Shown here one piece after another: positions 7,531-16,585 of a stretch of 64,000 nt of DNA. Under the pieces are notes generated by a model. It worked only from the letters and a program-made list of their open reading frames with translations, searched no databases and was not told where the DNA came from. Position numbers and translations under genes: made by a program. Each line of letters opens with the position of its first letter. Within the stretch, counting starts at the first letter, position 1. The DNA comes from Eubacterium sp. ER2. Its GTDB lineage: Bacteria; Bacillota; Clostridia; Lachnospirales; Lachnospiraceae. The DNA is taken from contig NZ_JPJE01000018.1 of the NCBI RefSeq assembly GCF_000765215.1, forward strand, positions 124,001 to 188,000. Direction: 5' to 3'.

Positions 7531-8130
7531 ATGGAGAAGACAGAAGAAAAGAGAAGTGTGAAGAGCAGGATCATCTCGGCTGCCTGGGAGCTGTTCCGCG
7601 ACAAGGGCTTTGGCCGGACGACTGTAGATGACATTATTGAGAAATCCGGGACATCCAAGGGCTCCTTTTACTACTATTTCAGCGCAAAGGACGAGCTGCT
7701 GAACACGCTGGCGGAAATGCTGGACGACTACTACGGGGATCTGGAAAGGAAGCTGGAGCCCGGGACAGACTGCTTTGAGAAGCTCCTGTATCTGAACAGG
7801 GAGGTCCATGCCATGATGGAGGAAAACATCAGCATGGAGCTTCTGGCCTCTCTCTATTCCACCCAGCTGGTGGCACAGGGGGAAAGCCAGCTTTTAAATG
7901 AGAACCGGAAATACTACAAGCTGATCTCCGGGATCGTGGAGGAGGGACAGAAGAAGGGAGAAATCCGCGCGGATGTGCCTATCCGCACAGTCGTGAAATA
8001 CTACGCCATGTGCGAGAGAGCGCTTGTGACCGAGTGGTGCCTTGGGAAGGGGGACTACTCGCTGGGAGAGTACAGCAAGGAGTATTTTCCCGTCATGATG
8101 GAGCACTTCAGAGGGAAAAGCAATTCCTGA
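7531..8130 (+). CDS. TetR-family transcriptional regulator
   Basis: A 199-residue repressor. The N-terminal helix-turn-helix is typical: RIISAAWELFRDKGFGRTTV, then IIEKSGTSKGSFYYYFSAKDEL (about residues 12-55). The C-terminal ligand domain is helical and not recognisable beyond that. An upstream ATG at 7507 lies right after a TATAAT (7500-7505) and cannot be within the message, so the ATG at 7531 with AGGTGA upstream is used. It faces pyrI and shares a bidirectional terminator with it. No target gene is evident; self-control is likely. Confidence 0.9.
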   Translation: MEKTEEKRSVKSRIISAAWELFRDKGFGRTTVDDIIEKSGTSKGSFYYYFSAKDELLNTLAEMLDDYYGDLERKLEPGTDCFEKLLYLNREVHAMMEENISMELLASLYSTQLVAQGESQLLNENRKYYKLISGIVEEGQKKGEIRADVPIRTVVKYYAMCERALVTEWCLGKGDYSLGEYSKEYFPVMMEHFRGKSNS

Positions 8131-8153
8131 AGACGCAGGAAAATAGGAAGAGA

Positions 8154-8197
8154 AAAACAGGGACAGATGCGGCTTGTGCCATATCTGTCCCTGTTTT
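8154..8197. terminator. Bidirectional terminator between the TetR gene and pyrI
   Basis: A perfect 15-bp stem, AAAACAGGGACAGAT (8154-8168) with its complement (8183-8197), has A/T tails on both sides. It serves both converging genes. Confidence 0.88.
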
Positions 8198-8221
8198 GTC
8201 CAGGGCTGTCTGAAGGCTTTC

Positions 8222-8668
8222 CTATTTGGGCCTTCTCTCATATTTTTCTTCACAGTACATGCACCGGTAGATCTCATTCTCCGGGTCGGTCAGGACGAAT
8301 ACGTGATCCAGCTCCTGCTCGATGGAGGTGATGCACCTGGGGTTCTTGCACTTGATGACATTTTTGATCTTCTTGGGCAGATGGAGAGCTTTCTTCTCGA
8401 TGATCTGCTCATCCTTGATGATGTTGATAGTGATGTTGTGGTCAATAAAGCCGAGAATATCCAGATTCATAAAGTCGATGGGGCACTCGATCTTCATGAT
8501 GTCCTTTTTCCCCATCTTGCTGCTCTTGGCGTTCTTGATGATGGCCACGCAGCAGTCCAGCTGGTCCAGGTGGAGATATTTGTAGATATCCATGCTGCGG
8601 CCGGCCTGTATGTGGTCCAGAACAAAGCCCTCGGAAATGCGTCCAACATTCAATGTATTCTTAACCAT
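8222..8668 (-). CDS. pyrI: Aspartate carbamoyltransferase regulatory subunit
   Basis: A 148-residue regulatory chain that binds nucleotides and joins PyrB trimers. The zinc site is complete: C107, C112, C136 and C139 in IKCKNPRCI and YRCMYCEEKY. The N-terminal allosteric domain (about 1-95) includes GRISEGFVLDHI and the CPIDFMNLDILGFIDHN region. It lies 11 bases after pyrB on the same strand, so the holoenzyme is made from one message. Its presence implies CTP/ATP-responsive control of pyrimidine synthesis rather than a stand-alone trimer. Confidence 0.96.
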   Translation of the reverse strand: MVKNTLNVGRISEGFVLDHIQAGRSMDIYKYLHLDQLDCCVAIIKNAKSSKMGKKDIMKIECPIDFMNLDILGFIDHNITINIIKDEQIIEKKALHLPKKIKNVIKCKNPRCITSIEQELDHVFVLTDPENEIYRCMYCEEKYERRPK

Positions 8669-8679
8669 GCTTCCTCCTC

Positions 8680-9597
8680 CTACACTTCAATTTCCAGCAG
8701 TGTCAAAATGAGAGCCATGCGCACGTACACGCCGTACTGCATCTGCTTGAAATAGGCGGCTCTCGGGTCGTCGTCCACCTCCGTGGAGATCTCGTTGACA
8801 CGGGGCAGCGGATGGAGCACGTACATGTCATCCTTTGCCAGCTTCATTTTCTTTGCGTCCAGGATGTAGAAATCCTTCATGCGCACATAGTCCTCCTCGT
8901 TGAAGAAGCGCTCCTTCTGCACGCGGGTCATGTAGAGAAGATCCAGATTTGGAAGAGCCTCCTCCAGGCGGACGACCTCCTCGTAGGGAACCTGATTTTT
9001 CTCCAGCACATCGTGGCGGATGTAGCCGGGAAGTCTCAGCTCCTCCGGTGAGATCAGCACAAACTTCATGCCCGGATAGCGCACCAGCGCGTGGATCAGC
9101 GAGTGGACCGTGCGGCCGAATTTCAGGTCTCCGCACAGGCCGATAGTCATATTGCCTAAGTGTCCCTTTAAAGACCGGATGGTCATCAGGTCTGTCAGGG
9201 TCTGGGTGGGGTGCTGATGTCCTCCGTCTCCGGCGTTGATGACCGGGATGGAGGAGTGCTGGCAGGCTACCATGGGAGCGCCCTCCTTGGGATGGCGCAT
9301 AGCGCAGATGTCCGCGTAGCAGGAGATGGTGCGGATAGTGTCTGACACGCTCTCGCCCTTTGCGGCGGAGCTGGAGTCAGCGGAGGAAAATCCCATGATG
9401 CTGCCTCCTAAGTTCAGCATGGCAGCCTCGTGGCTTAAACGCGTTCTCGTGCTTGGCTCGTAGAACAGTGTGGCCAGCTTTTTCCCCTCGCAGGCGTGGG
9501 CGTACTTTTTCGGGTTTGCCTCAATATCCTCTGCCAGGTCCAGCAATTTATCCAGCTCTTCCACTGAAAAATCAAGTGGACTCATTAAATGTCTCAT
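8680..9597 (-). CDS. pyrB: Aspartate carbamoyltransferase catalytic subunit
   Basis: A 305-residue enzyme that condenses carbamoyl phosphate and aspartate in the second step of pyrimidine synthesis. The carbamoyl-phosphate loop STRTR is at 49-53 ([13 protein letters not shown]), the HPTQTLTDL motif follows, and HPLPRVNEI lies near the C-terminus. Either Met1 or Met5 could be the start; AGGAGG lies 7 to 12 bases upstream of Met1, which favours it. Only 49 bases separate it from the nitroreductase gene upstream on the same strand. Those hold a weak GTGCCT/AGGCAC hairpin (9621-9640), and I see no clear PyrR site. Confidence 0.96.
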   Translation of the reverse strand: MRHLMSPLDFSVEELDKLLDLAEDIEANPKKYAHACEGKKLATLFYEPSTRTRLSHEAAMLNLGGSIMGFSSADSSSAAKGESVSDTIRTISCYADICAMRHPKEGAPMVACQHSSIPVINAGDGGHQHPTQTLTDLMTIRSLKGHLGNMTIGLCGDLKFGRTVHSLIHALVRYPGMKFVLISPEELRLPGYIRHDVLEKNQVPYEEVVRLEEALPNLDLLYMTRVQKERFFNEEDYVRMKDFYILDAKKMKLAKDDMYVLHPLPRVNEISTEVDDDPRAAYFKQMQYGVYVRMALILTLLEIEV

Positions 9598-9646
9598 AAA
9601 AACCTCCTTCGTGTTCGTGTGCCTTCTCTTGCAGGCACTGTGAAAA

Positions 9647-10183
9647 TTAACGGTAAGTCAGCAGCTCGTCCACGCTCTTTCGCTTCGGCGCCTCGGGCTC
9701 GACGTCCGGATACCCTACCGCGATCAGTGCCCCAAGCTCACGGTCAGCGGGGATGCCGAGAAGCTCTCCTATGCCGTCCTCGTCAAAAATGCCCATGATC
9801 ACTGTGCCAAGGCCCTTCTCATGGGCGGCCAGACAGAGAGTCTGGCAGGCAGCTCCCACATCGAACATCTGCCAGCGGTCTTCCTTCTTTGTGGAGAAGG
9901 AGCCGTCACGTTCAAAGCCGCTGCGTCCCTTCACAAAGGTGACGGCAAGGAGAAGCGGTGCCTGGCGGATAATATGACTGTTGAATGACGGGGTGAAATC
10001 ATCGGCAATTTTCGTGAGAATAGAAGTGTATTCGATAGCGATATAGCGTGTAATCTGACTGTTTTTCCAGGAAGGAGAATAGGATGCCGCCTGGATCACT
10101 GACTCCAGAAGCTCATGTCCTACAGGATCCGGCTTGAATTTGCGGATACTTCTTCTGCTGAAAATACAATCCATGGTGTTCAT
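9647..10183 (-). CDS. Nitroreductase-family FMN oxidoreductase
   Basis: A 178-residue flavoprotein. [14 protein letters not shown] near the N-terminus is the FMN phosphate-binding motif, with SPSWKNSQ and the later [13 protein letters not shown] completing the NfsB/Frp-like fold. AGGAGG precedes the ATG at 10183, which is preferred over the longer frame. It runs in the same direction as pyrBI and may be co-transcribed. The natural substrate is unknown: members reduce quinones, nitro compounds or enoates, or act on flavin itself. It is divergent from pheA. Confidence 0.9.
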   Translation of the reverse strand: MNTMDCIFSRRSIRKFKPDPVGHELLESVIQAASYSPSWKNSQITRYIAIEYTSILTKIADDFTPSFNSHIIRQAPLLLAVTFVKGRSGFERDGSFSTKKEDRWQMFDVGAACQTLCLAAHEKGLGTVIMGIFDEDGIGELLGIPADRELGALIAVGYPDVEPEAPKRKSVDELLTYR

Positions 10184-10324
10184 ACTGTTCGTCCTCCTTT
10201 TTAGATCAATCAACCGTACCTACATCATATAATAAATACCAAAGATTTTCAATGTCTGACATGGATTTTGGCGGGGAGTTGTATTATAATACCTTTTAGT
10301 ATGTGTACAAAAGGAGACAGAAAA

Positions 10325-11455
10325 ATGGCAGAATTAGAGGAATTAAGAGAGCATCTGGCGCAGATCGACAGCCAGATCGCGGAGCTGTATAAAAGCCGGG
10401 TGCAGGTGTGCGAGAAGATCGGCGATATCAAGATAGATGCGGGAAAAAAAGTGTTTGACAAGAAGAGGGAGAAGGATCAGCTTGCCAGGATCACCCGGAA
10501 TGTGGACGATGAATTCCTGCGGCTGGGACTGACAGAGCTCTTTGAGCAGCTCATGTCCCAGAGCCGCAAGATGCAGTACCAGATGCTGACAAAGAAGGGA
10601 GCCCTGGGGAGACTGCCCTTTATCGGCGTGGACAAGCTGGACTATGAACACTCCAGGATCGTCTTCCAGGGGACGGACGGAGCCTACTCCCAGGCCGCCA
10701 TGTTCGCCTACTTTGGAAAGGATGTGAACAGCTTCCACGTGCAGACCTTCCGGGATGCCATGGAGGCCATCGAGGAGGGCTCGGCGGACTTTGCGGTTCT
10801 TCCCATTGAGAATTCTTCCGCCGGAGTGGTGAGCGAGGTCTACGACCTGCTGGTGGAATTTGAAAACTACATCGTAGGGGAGATCATCCTTCCCATCGAC
10901 CACGCCCTGGCCAGCGTGGAGGGGGCGACTCTCGACACGATCAAGACGGTCTACTCGCACCCTCAGGCGCTGATGCAGAGCTCCAAATACCTGGACGACC
11001 AGCCTGGGTGGCAGAGGATCAGCGCCCCCAACACGGCAGTGGCGGCGAAAAAAGTGCTGGAGGACGGAGATATCACCCAGGCGGCCATCTGCAGTGAGCA
11101 TGCGGCTCAGATTTACGGGCTGAAGATACTGGACCGGAAGATCAACTACAATGACAACAACTCCACCCGGTTCATCATTGTGACCAACCAGAAGATTTTC
11201 TTAAAGGATGCCAAAAAGATCAGCATCTGCTTTGAGGTGGATCACTCCAGCGGTTCCCTCTACCATCTGCTGGCACATTTTACCTACAACAACCTGAACA
11301 TGTCCAAGATCGAGTCCCGCCCGGTGGAGGGACGGACATGGGAGTACCGGTTCTTTGTGGACTTTGAGGGAAACATGGGAGAGGGCGCGGTGAAGAACGC
11401 CATCCGGGGCCTGCGGGAGGAGTCCAAGAGCCTGAAGATACTCGGAAATTATTGA
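10325..11455 (+). CDS. pheA: Bifunctional chorismate mutase / prephenate dehydratase
   Basis: A 376-residue enzyme that makes phenylpyruvate from chorismate. Residues 1-85 are an AroQ chorismate mutase (LREHLAQIDSQIAELY, then RVQVCEKIGDIK). Residues about 100-280 are the dehydratase, with GTDGAYSQAA, LPIENSSAG and NDNNSTRFIIV. The C-terminal ACT domain (about 290-376) carries the phenylalanine-binding ESRP motif in NMSKIESRPVEG. AAAAGGAGA lies 9 bases before the ATG. A TATAAT at 10285-10290 marks the promoter, although its -35 is poor. The DUF815 gene follows after 18 bases and is probably co-transcribed. Confidence 0.96.
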   Translation: MAELEELREHLAQIDSQIAELYKSRVQVCEKIGDIKIDAGKKVFDKKREKDQLARITRNVDDEFLRLGLTELFEQLMSQSRKMQYQMLTKKGALGRLPFIGVDKLDYEHSRIVFQGTDGAYSQAAMFAYFGKDVNSFHVQTFRDAMEAIEEGSADFAVLPIENSSAGVVSEVYDLLVEFENYIVGEIILPIDHALASVEGATLDTIKTVYSHPQALMQSSKYLDDQPGWQRISAPNTAVAAKKVLEDGDITQAAICSEHAAQIYGLKILDRKINYNDNNSTRFIIVTNQKIFLKDAKKISICFEVDHSSGSLYHLLAHFTYNNLNMSKIESRPVEGRTWEYRFFVDFEGNMGEGAVKNAIRGLREESKSLKILGNY

Positions 11456-11473
11456 TGCGGAGGGAGAAACGAT

Positions 11474-12763
11474 ATGAGAATACACGAGCTGATCATCTAT
11501 AAAAATCTGGAGCAGGAGCAGATCCTGAACGACATGACGTTCCTGATGGAAAACTACGACAATGAGTACTACAACCAGGAGGACCTCAAAAGCCTTCTCT
11601 TTGAGTGTACGGGAAGCATACTGGAGCTGTGCGTGGATCACGGCTTTGAGGGAAATCTCTGGCACGACTACCTGACCTTCCTTCTGGCAAACGACGAGAA
11701 CGCCTACAGCACCTCCTGCGAGATCGTGGGGGAGACAGGCGGAAGCATCAACAAGGTGGCGCTCCACGATTTTGAAATCTTCAAGGAGCTGTTTGACTAC
11801 GACTTCTCAGCCATGGAGGCAGGCCTCGGCGTGGACTGCGTCTCCATGATCCTCACTTACACCGGGTCAGGCACCCACGGCAGCGTGTTCAACGGCCGCA
11901 TCCGTGACCGGATCTGCGCCCTGGCAAGGAGTCTGGGACAGACGCAGGGGGCGGAGGAGTTCAAGGCCTCTGTGACCCAGTTCTACAAGGAGTTCGGCGT
12001 GGGCAAGCTGGGGCTTCACAAGGCCTTCCGGGTAGCTCACGACGAGGAGGGCGTGCACATTGTACCCATTACAAAGATCGCCCACGTGCAGCTGGACGAG
12101 CTGGTGGGCTATGAGAGCGCCAAGAAAAAGCTGATCGACAATACGGAGGCCTTTGTGAAGGGCCGCCGGGCCAACAACTGCCTCCTCTTCGGGGATGCGG
12201 GAACCGGGAAATCCTCCTCCATCAAGGCTATCCTCAACAAATACTACGACCAGGGACTGCGGATGATCGAGGTGTACAAGCACCAGTTCCAGGACCTCAA
12301 TGACGTCATCGCCCAGATCAAGAACCGGAACTACAAGTTTATCATTTACATGGACGACCTCTCCTTTGAGGAGTTCGAGATCGAGTATAAATATCTGAAG
12401 GCAGTCATCGAGGGCGGGCTGGAGAAAAAGCCGGACAACGTACTCATCTACGCTACCTCCAACCGCCGGCATCTCATCCGGGAGACCTTCCGGGATAAGG
12501 AAGAGATGGACGAGGAGCTGCACACAAACGACACGGTGCAGGAGAAGCTATCTCTGGTGGCAAGATTTGGCGTCACCATCTACTTTGGAAAGCCGGCCAA
12601 GAAGGAGTTCCAGGAGATCGTCCGTCAGCTGGCAAAGAGAAACGGCATCGAGATGGACGAGGAGCAGCTTCTTCTGGAAGCCAACCGCTGGGAGCTGAAC
12701 CACGGCGGCATGTCCGGCCGGACAGCTCAGCAGTTTATCGACTACCTGCTTGGGATGGAGTAG
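11474..12763 (+). CDS. DUF815 ATP-binding protein (AAA-type)
   Basis: A 429-residue cytoplasmic ATPase. The Walker A motif GDAGTGKSS is at about 240-248, the Walker B region FIIYMDDLSFEEFE near 292-305, and IYATSNRRHLIRETF supplies a sensor-1-like Asn. The 200-residue N-terminal part is helical and acidic and has no motif I recognise. The DUF815 family is widespread in bacteria, and I know of no settled function. Linkage to pheA may be incidental. Confidence 0.88.
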   Translation: MRIHELIIYKNLEQEQILNDMTFLMENYDNEYYNQEDLKSLLFECTGSILELCVDHGFEGNLWHDYLTFLLANDENAYSTSCEIVGETGGSINKVALHDFEIFKELFDYDFSAMEAGLGVDCVSMILTYTGSGTHGSVFNGRIRDRICALARSLGQTQGAEEFKASVTQFYKEFGVGKLGLHKAFRVAHDEEGVHIVPITKIAHVQLDELVGYESAKKKLIDNTEAFVKGRRANNCLLFGDAGTGKSSSIKAILNKYYDQGLRMIEVYKHQFQDLNDVIAQIKNRNYKFIIYMDDLSFEEFEIEYKYLKAVIEGGLEKKPDNVLIYATSNRRHLIRETFRDKEEMDEELHTNDTVQEKLSLVARFGVTIYFGKPAKKEFQEIVRQLAKRNGIEMDEEQLLLEANRWELNHGGMSGRTAQQFIDYLLGME

Positions 12764-12787
12764 ACAAACGGAATAGACAGAAAGCAG

Positions 12788-12822
12788 AAAAGAGGAGGAG
12801 CCTTATCGGTTCTTCCTCTTTT
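12788..12822. terminator. Bidirectional terminator between the DUF815 gene and rqcH
   Basis: A 15-bp stem with two G-U pairs, AAAAGAGGAGGAGCC (12788-12802) with 12808-12822, loop TTATC. A/T tails lie on both sides. Confidence 0.85.
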
Positions 12823-12832
12823 TATTCTGTCG

Positions 12833-14569
12833 CTATTTTACTTCTTCAATTCCGCTGATATCCGAGTCGATGACAAGAGAGTAGTTGGTGTGGTAGATGA
12901 CAAAGCCGGGCTTTCCGCCGCCGGGCTTTTTCACGTGCTTCTTCTCTATATAATCCACCTCCACCTTGTCGCCTCCCCGGCTCTTTGAGTAGTAGGCGGC
13001 CAGCCGACCGGCCTCCTCAAAGGTGCGGTCCGGCAGCTCCTCCCCGCCGGATTTCACGATGACGTGGGAGCCGGGCACCTTCTTGGCGTGGAACCACCAG
13101 TCATTTCCCGAGGCGAAGTGGAAGGTCAGCTCCTCGTTCTGGAGATTGTTCTTCCCTACATAGATATGGTAGCCATCGCTGGAGATGTAGTGGAAGGGGC
13201 GGCTTGTGATGCGCACCTTCTGTTTGGTACTCCGGCGGCGGATGTAGCCTGTCTGGGTCAGCTCCTCCTTGATCTGGACCAGGTCCTCCTCGGCCCGGGC
13301 GATGTCCAGGGCATTGCTGATGGACTCCAGGTACTCGATGTCCTCCCGGGTCTCCTCGATGAGCTGGCTTAATGCCTCAAAGGTGCGCTTCTGCTTGTTG
13401 TATTTTGCAAAATAGCGCTGGGCGTTCTCGGCGGGAGTCATGTGCTCATCCAGAGGGATGGTGACCTCCTCGTTGGTGTAGTAGTTGAGGGCGGCAAGCT
13501 GCTTCGCGCCCGGCTCCAGTCCGTAGCCGTAGGTGTTGATCAGCTCCCCGTAGACCTTGAATTTGTCCCGGCCTTCTGTGTCCCTTAACTGTCTGGACTG
13601 CAGGTCGTATTTCTTCCGGTTCCTCTCCAGAGCAGTCTGGACTACGTGCCGCAGGTCCGCGGACTTCTGCCGGATGCGGGTCAGGGACTCCCGGGAGGAG
13701 TAGTAGGTGCGGATCACCTGGGAGATAGAGGGGAATTCCTCTCTCCTGTAGTTGGAGAAATGGCTTAAGGGCAGCGCGGAAAACTCCTTTGGCTCCCTGC
13801 CCTCATAGTAGATGGCCGGGGAGAAGTCGCCCAGGCTCACCTGCTCAATGTAGTAGCTGAATTGCCGGTACAGATGGACCAGCATGTCCCCGGAGAGATC
13901 CTCGGCCGTCATTCGGGACTCCAGGGCTGCCAGATAACAGATCTCCTCAGCCACCACCGGGCTGATGCCGGTGAAGCTGGTGTACAGGGCCTTGGAGAGG
14001 GGGCCGCCCTTTGTCCTGAGAGCGGTGATGAAGTCCTCCTGGGCCACGGTCAGGGGATCCAGCTTGTGCATGGTGTCCGGGATGAAGTAGTCCCGGCCCG
14101 GCAGCACCTCCCGGACAGAGCTTGTCTGGGCGGATATATGCTTAATGCTGTCGATGATGCGGTCGCTGTCATCGCAGAAGATGATGTTGCTGTGCTTCCC
14201 CATCAGTTCCACAATGAGAGTCTTGCTGCACAGGTCCCCCATCTCGTCCAAGTGCTCGATCTCGAAGCGGATGATGCGCTCCATCTTCGGCTGGCTGATG
14301 GATATGATGCGCCCGCTGCCGATGTGCTTGCGCAGCAGCATGCAAAAGCCCGGGGCCTGCATGGGGCTCGTCTTGTTTTCATCAGTGAGATATATAAGAG
14401 GAAGGGAGGCGCTGGCACAGATGCACAGCCGCCTCTGACCGGCCGCAGTCTTGACCGTCAGGAGCAGCTCGTCCGCCTCGGGCTGGGCGATCTTGCTGAT
14501 GCGCCCGCCCTCCAGGGTCTCCTTCAATTCTTTCGTCACAGCTGCTATGGTAATTCCGTCAAAAGCCAT
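12833..14569 (-). CDS. rqcH: Ribosome quality control factor RqcH (NFACT family)
   Basis: A 578-residue homologue of eukaryotic Rqc2/NEMF, often annotated as fibronectin-binding protein A. On stalled 50S subunits RqcH directs addition of alanine tails for degradation. It has the NFACT-N domain (MAFDGITIAAVTKEL, HIGSGRI), a central coiled-coil region (about 290-430) and the C-terminal NFACT-R domain with PGSHVIVKSGGEELPDRT. The paired residues used for tRNA-dependent tailing in Bacillus subtilis, D97-R98, are Glu97-Arg98 here. The minus-strand promoter is TTTCCA, 17 bases, TATACT near 14622-14650, with a 14-base tandem repeat just after it. Confidence 0.93.
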   Translation of the reverse strand: MAFDGITIAAVTKELKETLEGGRISKIAQPEADELLLTVKTAAGQRRLCICASASLPLIYLTDENKTSPMQAPGFCMLLRKHIGSGRIISISQPKMERIIRFEIEHLDEMGDLCSKTLIVELMGKHSNIIFCDDSDRIIDSIKHISAQTSSVREVLPGRDYFIPDTMHKLDPLTVAQEDFITALRTKGGPLSKALYTSFTGISPVVAEEICYLAALESRMTAEDLSGDMLVHLYRQFSYYIEQVSLGDFSPAIYYEGREPKEFSALPLSHFSNYRREEFPSISQVIRTYYSSRESLTRIRQKSADLRHVVQTALERNRKKYDLQSRQLRDTEGRDKFKVYGELINTYGYGLEPGAKQLAALNYYTNEEVTIPLDEHMTPAENAQRYFAKYNKQKRTFEALSQLIEETREDIEYLESISNALDIARAEEDLVQIKEELTQTGYIRRRSTKQKVRITSRPFHYISSDGYHIYVGKNNLQNEELTFHFASGNDWWFHAKKVPGSHVIVKSGGEELPDRTFEEAGRLAAYYSKSRGGDKVEVDYIEKKHVKKPGGGKPGFVIYHTNYSLVIDSDISGIEEVK

Positions 14570-14592
14570 ATAGATTACAGTCCTTTCTGTCT

Positions 14593-14622
14593 CAAGTGTT
14601 CACAGTGCCAAGTGTTCACAGT
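14593..14622. repeat. Tandem 14-base repeat in the rqcH leader
   Basis: CAAGTGTTCACAGT occurs at 14593-14606 and again at 14609-14622, a period of 16 bases. The pair lies directly downstream of the rqcH -10 sequence, at the expected transcription start. Confidence 0.7.
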
Positions 14623-14649
14623 ATACCACAGAAAGGGAGTTTTGGAAAG

Positions 14650-14678
14650 TTGACGGGGGAGGGGAAATGAATTATAAT
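14650..14678 (+). promoter_or_regulatory. Promoter of the yicC-gmk-rpoZ operon
   Basis: TTGACG (14650-14655), a 17-base purine-rich spacer and a perfect TATAAT (14673-14678). The yicC ATG lies 37 bases beyond. Confidence 0.75.
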
Positions 14679-14714
14679 AATGCAGTATGAAAAAGCGAAA
14701 ACGAGGTTGCCAAA

Positions 14715-15596
14715 ATGATAAAGAGTATGACAGGCTTCGGCAGATGTGAGCTCTCAGACGGAGAGCGGAAATTCACAGTGGAGATGAAGGGTGTGAACCA
14801 CCGCTATCTGGATGTCAACATCCGCATGCCGAAGAAGCTGAATTTTTTTGAGACATCCATCCGCAGTCTTTTGAAGCAGTCCGTATCCAGGGGCAAGGTG
14901 GATATTTTCATTACCTATGAGGATCTGTCCGAGGGGCAGGCGGTGCTGAAATACAACGCCTCACTGGCAAAAGAGTACATGGAGAGCCTCAGGGAGATGG
15001 AGGAGCAGTTTGGTCTGGAAAATGATGTCCGTGTATCCACTCTCTCCCGGTATCCGGAGGTCCTTACCATGGAGGAGCAGGCGCTGGACGAGGAGGAGAT
15101 ATGGAACTGCCTGAAGAAGGCTATGGAGGGCGCTATCTCCCAGTTTGTGGAGACCCGGACCCTGGAGGGCGAAAATCTCCGCAGAGATATCATTGACAAG
15201 CTGGACGGCATGGCGGAGCTGGTGGAATTTATCGAAGTGAGATCTCCTAAGATCATTGCCGAGTACAGGGAAAAGCTGGAGGAGAAGGTGAGGGAGCTCC
15301 TTGCCGACACCCAGATTGACGACAGCCGCATCGCCGCGGAGGTAGTCATCTTTGCGGACAAGATCTGCACGGACGAGGAAGTGGTGAGGCTGAAAAGCCA
15401 CATCAGCCACATGAAGGACGTGCTTCTGTCCGATGAGGCCGGTATAGGAAGAAAGCTGGACTTTATCGCCCAGGAGATGAACAGGGAGGCGAACACCATC
15501 CTCTCCAAGGCGAACGACCTGGAGGTCTCCAACAGGGGCATTGACCTGAAGACAGAGATCGAGAAGGTAAGAGAGCAGATACAGAACATAGAGTAG
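14715..15596 (+). CDS. yicC: YicC-family endoribonuclease
   Basis: A 293-residue protein with the family's N-terminal signature MIKSMTGFGR and EMKGVNHRYLD, and the C-terminal DUF1732 region with GRKLDFIAQEMNREANTI and SKANDLE. YicC-type proteins have been shown to be RNA-cleaving enzymes in other bacteria. The length matches the family. It leads an operon with gmk and rpoZ, the usual Firmicute order, although the remA gene often found between them is absent here. Confidence 0.94.
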   Translation: MIKSMTGFGRCELSDGERKFTVEMKGVNHRYLDVNIRMPKKLNFFETSIRSLLKQSVSRGKVDIFITYEDLSEGQAVLKYNASLAKEYMESLREMEEQFGLENDVRVSTLSRYPEVLTMEEQALDEEEIWNCLKKAMEGAISQFVETRTLEGENLRRDIIDKLDGMAELVEFIEVRSPKIIAEYREKLEEKVRELLADTQIDDSRIAAEVVIFADKICTDEEVVRLKSHISHMKDVLLSDEAGIGRKLDFIAQEMNREANTILSKANDLEVSNRGIDLKTEIEKVREQIQNIE

Positions 15597-15633
15597 AAAT
15601 ATAAATATAGAAAAAAGATAGAAGAGCGGGGAC

Positions 15634-16269
15634 ATGAGCATGAACGAGCAAAAAGGAATTCTGACCGTCATATCCGGTTTCTCCGGGGCGGGAAAGGGAA
15701 CTGTGCTGAAAAGGCTTCTGACAAAGTACGACAATTACGCCCTTTCCATCTCAGCCACCACGAGAGCTCCCAGAGAGGGGGAGGAGAACGGCAGGGAATA
15801 TTTTTTCAAAACAAGGGAAGAATTTGAAAAAATGATTGCGAAAGACGAACTGATAGAGTATGCTATGTACGTGAATAATTACTATGGCACGCCTAAGGCG
15901 TACGTGCAGGAGCAGCTCTCCCAGGGAAAGGATGTGATCCTGGAGATCGAGGTTCAGGGGGCCCTGAAGATCAAGGAAAGGTTCCCGGATGCCCTCCTTA
16001 TTTTCATCACACCGCCCAGCGCGGGTGAGCTGAAGAGAAGGCTCACGGACAGAGGGACGGAAGCTCCTGAGGTGGTTGAGGAGAGAATGAGGACAGCGGC
16101 CAGGGAGTCCGGCTTCATGGAAGCCTACGACTACATCATTCTCAACGAGAGGGACCGGCTGGAGGAGTGTGTGGATAAGGTCCACGGCGTCATTTCAGCG
16201 GAGCACGCAAGAAGTACGCGCAGTCAGGCATTTATTGAACATATGAAAGAGGATTTGAAAGGAGAATAG
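15634..16269 (+). CDS. gmk: Guanylate kinase
   Basis: A 211-residue kinase that converts GMP and ATP to GDP and ADP. The P-loop is GFSGAGKGTV (about 15-24), followed by the GMP-binding SATTRAPREGEENGREYFF and IEVQGALKI. Two in-frame ATGs lie 6 bases apart, and the exact start is not decisive. rpoZ follows after 4 bases, so nucleotide supply and an RNA polymerase subunit are made together. Confidence 0.97.
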   Translation: MSMNEQKGILTVISGFSGAGKGTVLKRLLTKYDNYALSISATTRAPREGEENGREYFFKTREEFEKMIAKDELIEYAMYVNNYYGTPKAYVQEQLSQGKDVILEIEVQGALKIKERFPDALLIFITPPSAGELKRRLTDRGTEAPEVVEERMRTAARESGFMEAYDYIILNERDRLEECVDKVHGVISAEHARSTRSQAFIEHMKEDLKGE

Positions 16270-16273
16270 GAAT

Positions 16274-16516
16274 ATGCTGCATCCATCATACACGGATCTG
16301 ATGAAAGTAGTGAACAAAGACGTGGAGGAGGGCGAGACAAAGGTCGTCAACAGCCGGTATTCCATCGTCATGGCGACAGCCAAGAGAGCCAGACAGCTCA
16401 TTGACGGCGATGTGCCTCTGGTAAAGACAAAGGACGGCGAGAAGCCGCTCTCCATTGCCATCGATGAACTGAACAGCGGCAAGATCACGATCATCGCAGA
16501 GGACTCTGAAGAATAA
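16274..16516 (+). CDS. rpoZ: RNA polymerase omega subunit
   Basis: An 80-residue subunit that helps assemble and stabilise the beta' chain. The signature SRYSIVMATAKRARQL is at about 27-42, followed by KPLSIAIDELNSGKI. AAAGGAGAA precedes the ATG. A GC-rich hairpin after the gene separates it in part from rimO. Confidence 0.95.
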   Translation: MLHPSYTDLMKVVNKDVEEGETKVVNSRYSIVMATAKRARQLIDGDVPLVKTKDGEKPLSIAIDELNSGKITIIAEDSEE

Positions 16517-16531
16517 GCGGACGAAAATGAT

Positions 16532-16565
16532 AAGGCAGATGCTTTTACAAGGTATCTGCCTTTCT
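16532..16565 (+). terminator. Weak terminator or attenuator between rpoZ and rimO
   Basis: AAGGCAGAT (16532-16540) pairs with ATCTGCCTT (16554-16562), but the T-run is only three long before CTGACTG. Partial read-through into rimO is likely. Confidence 0.6.
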
Positions 16566-16585
16566 GACTGAAAGGAGATAAAGCT

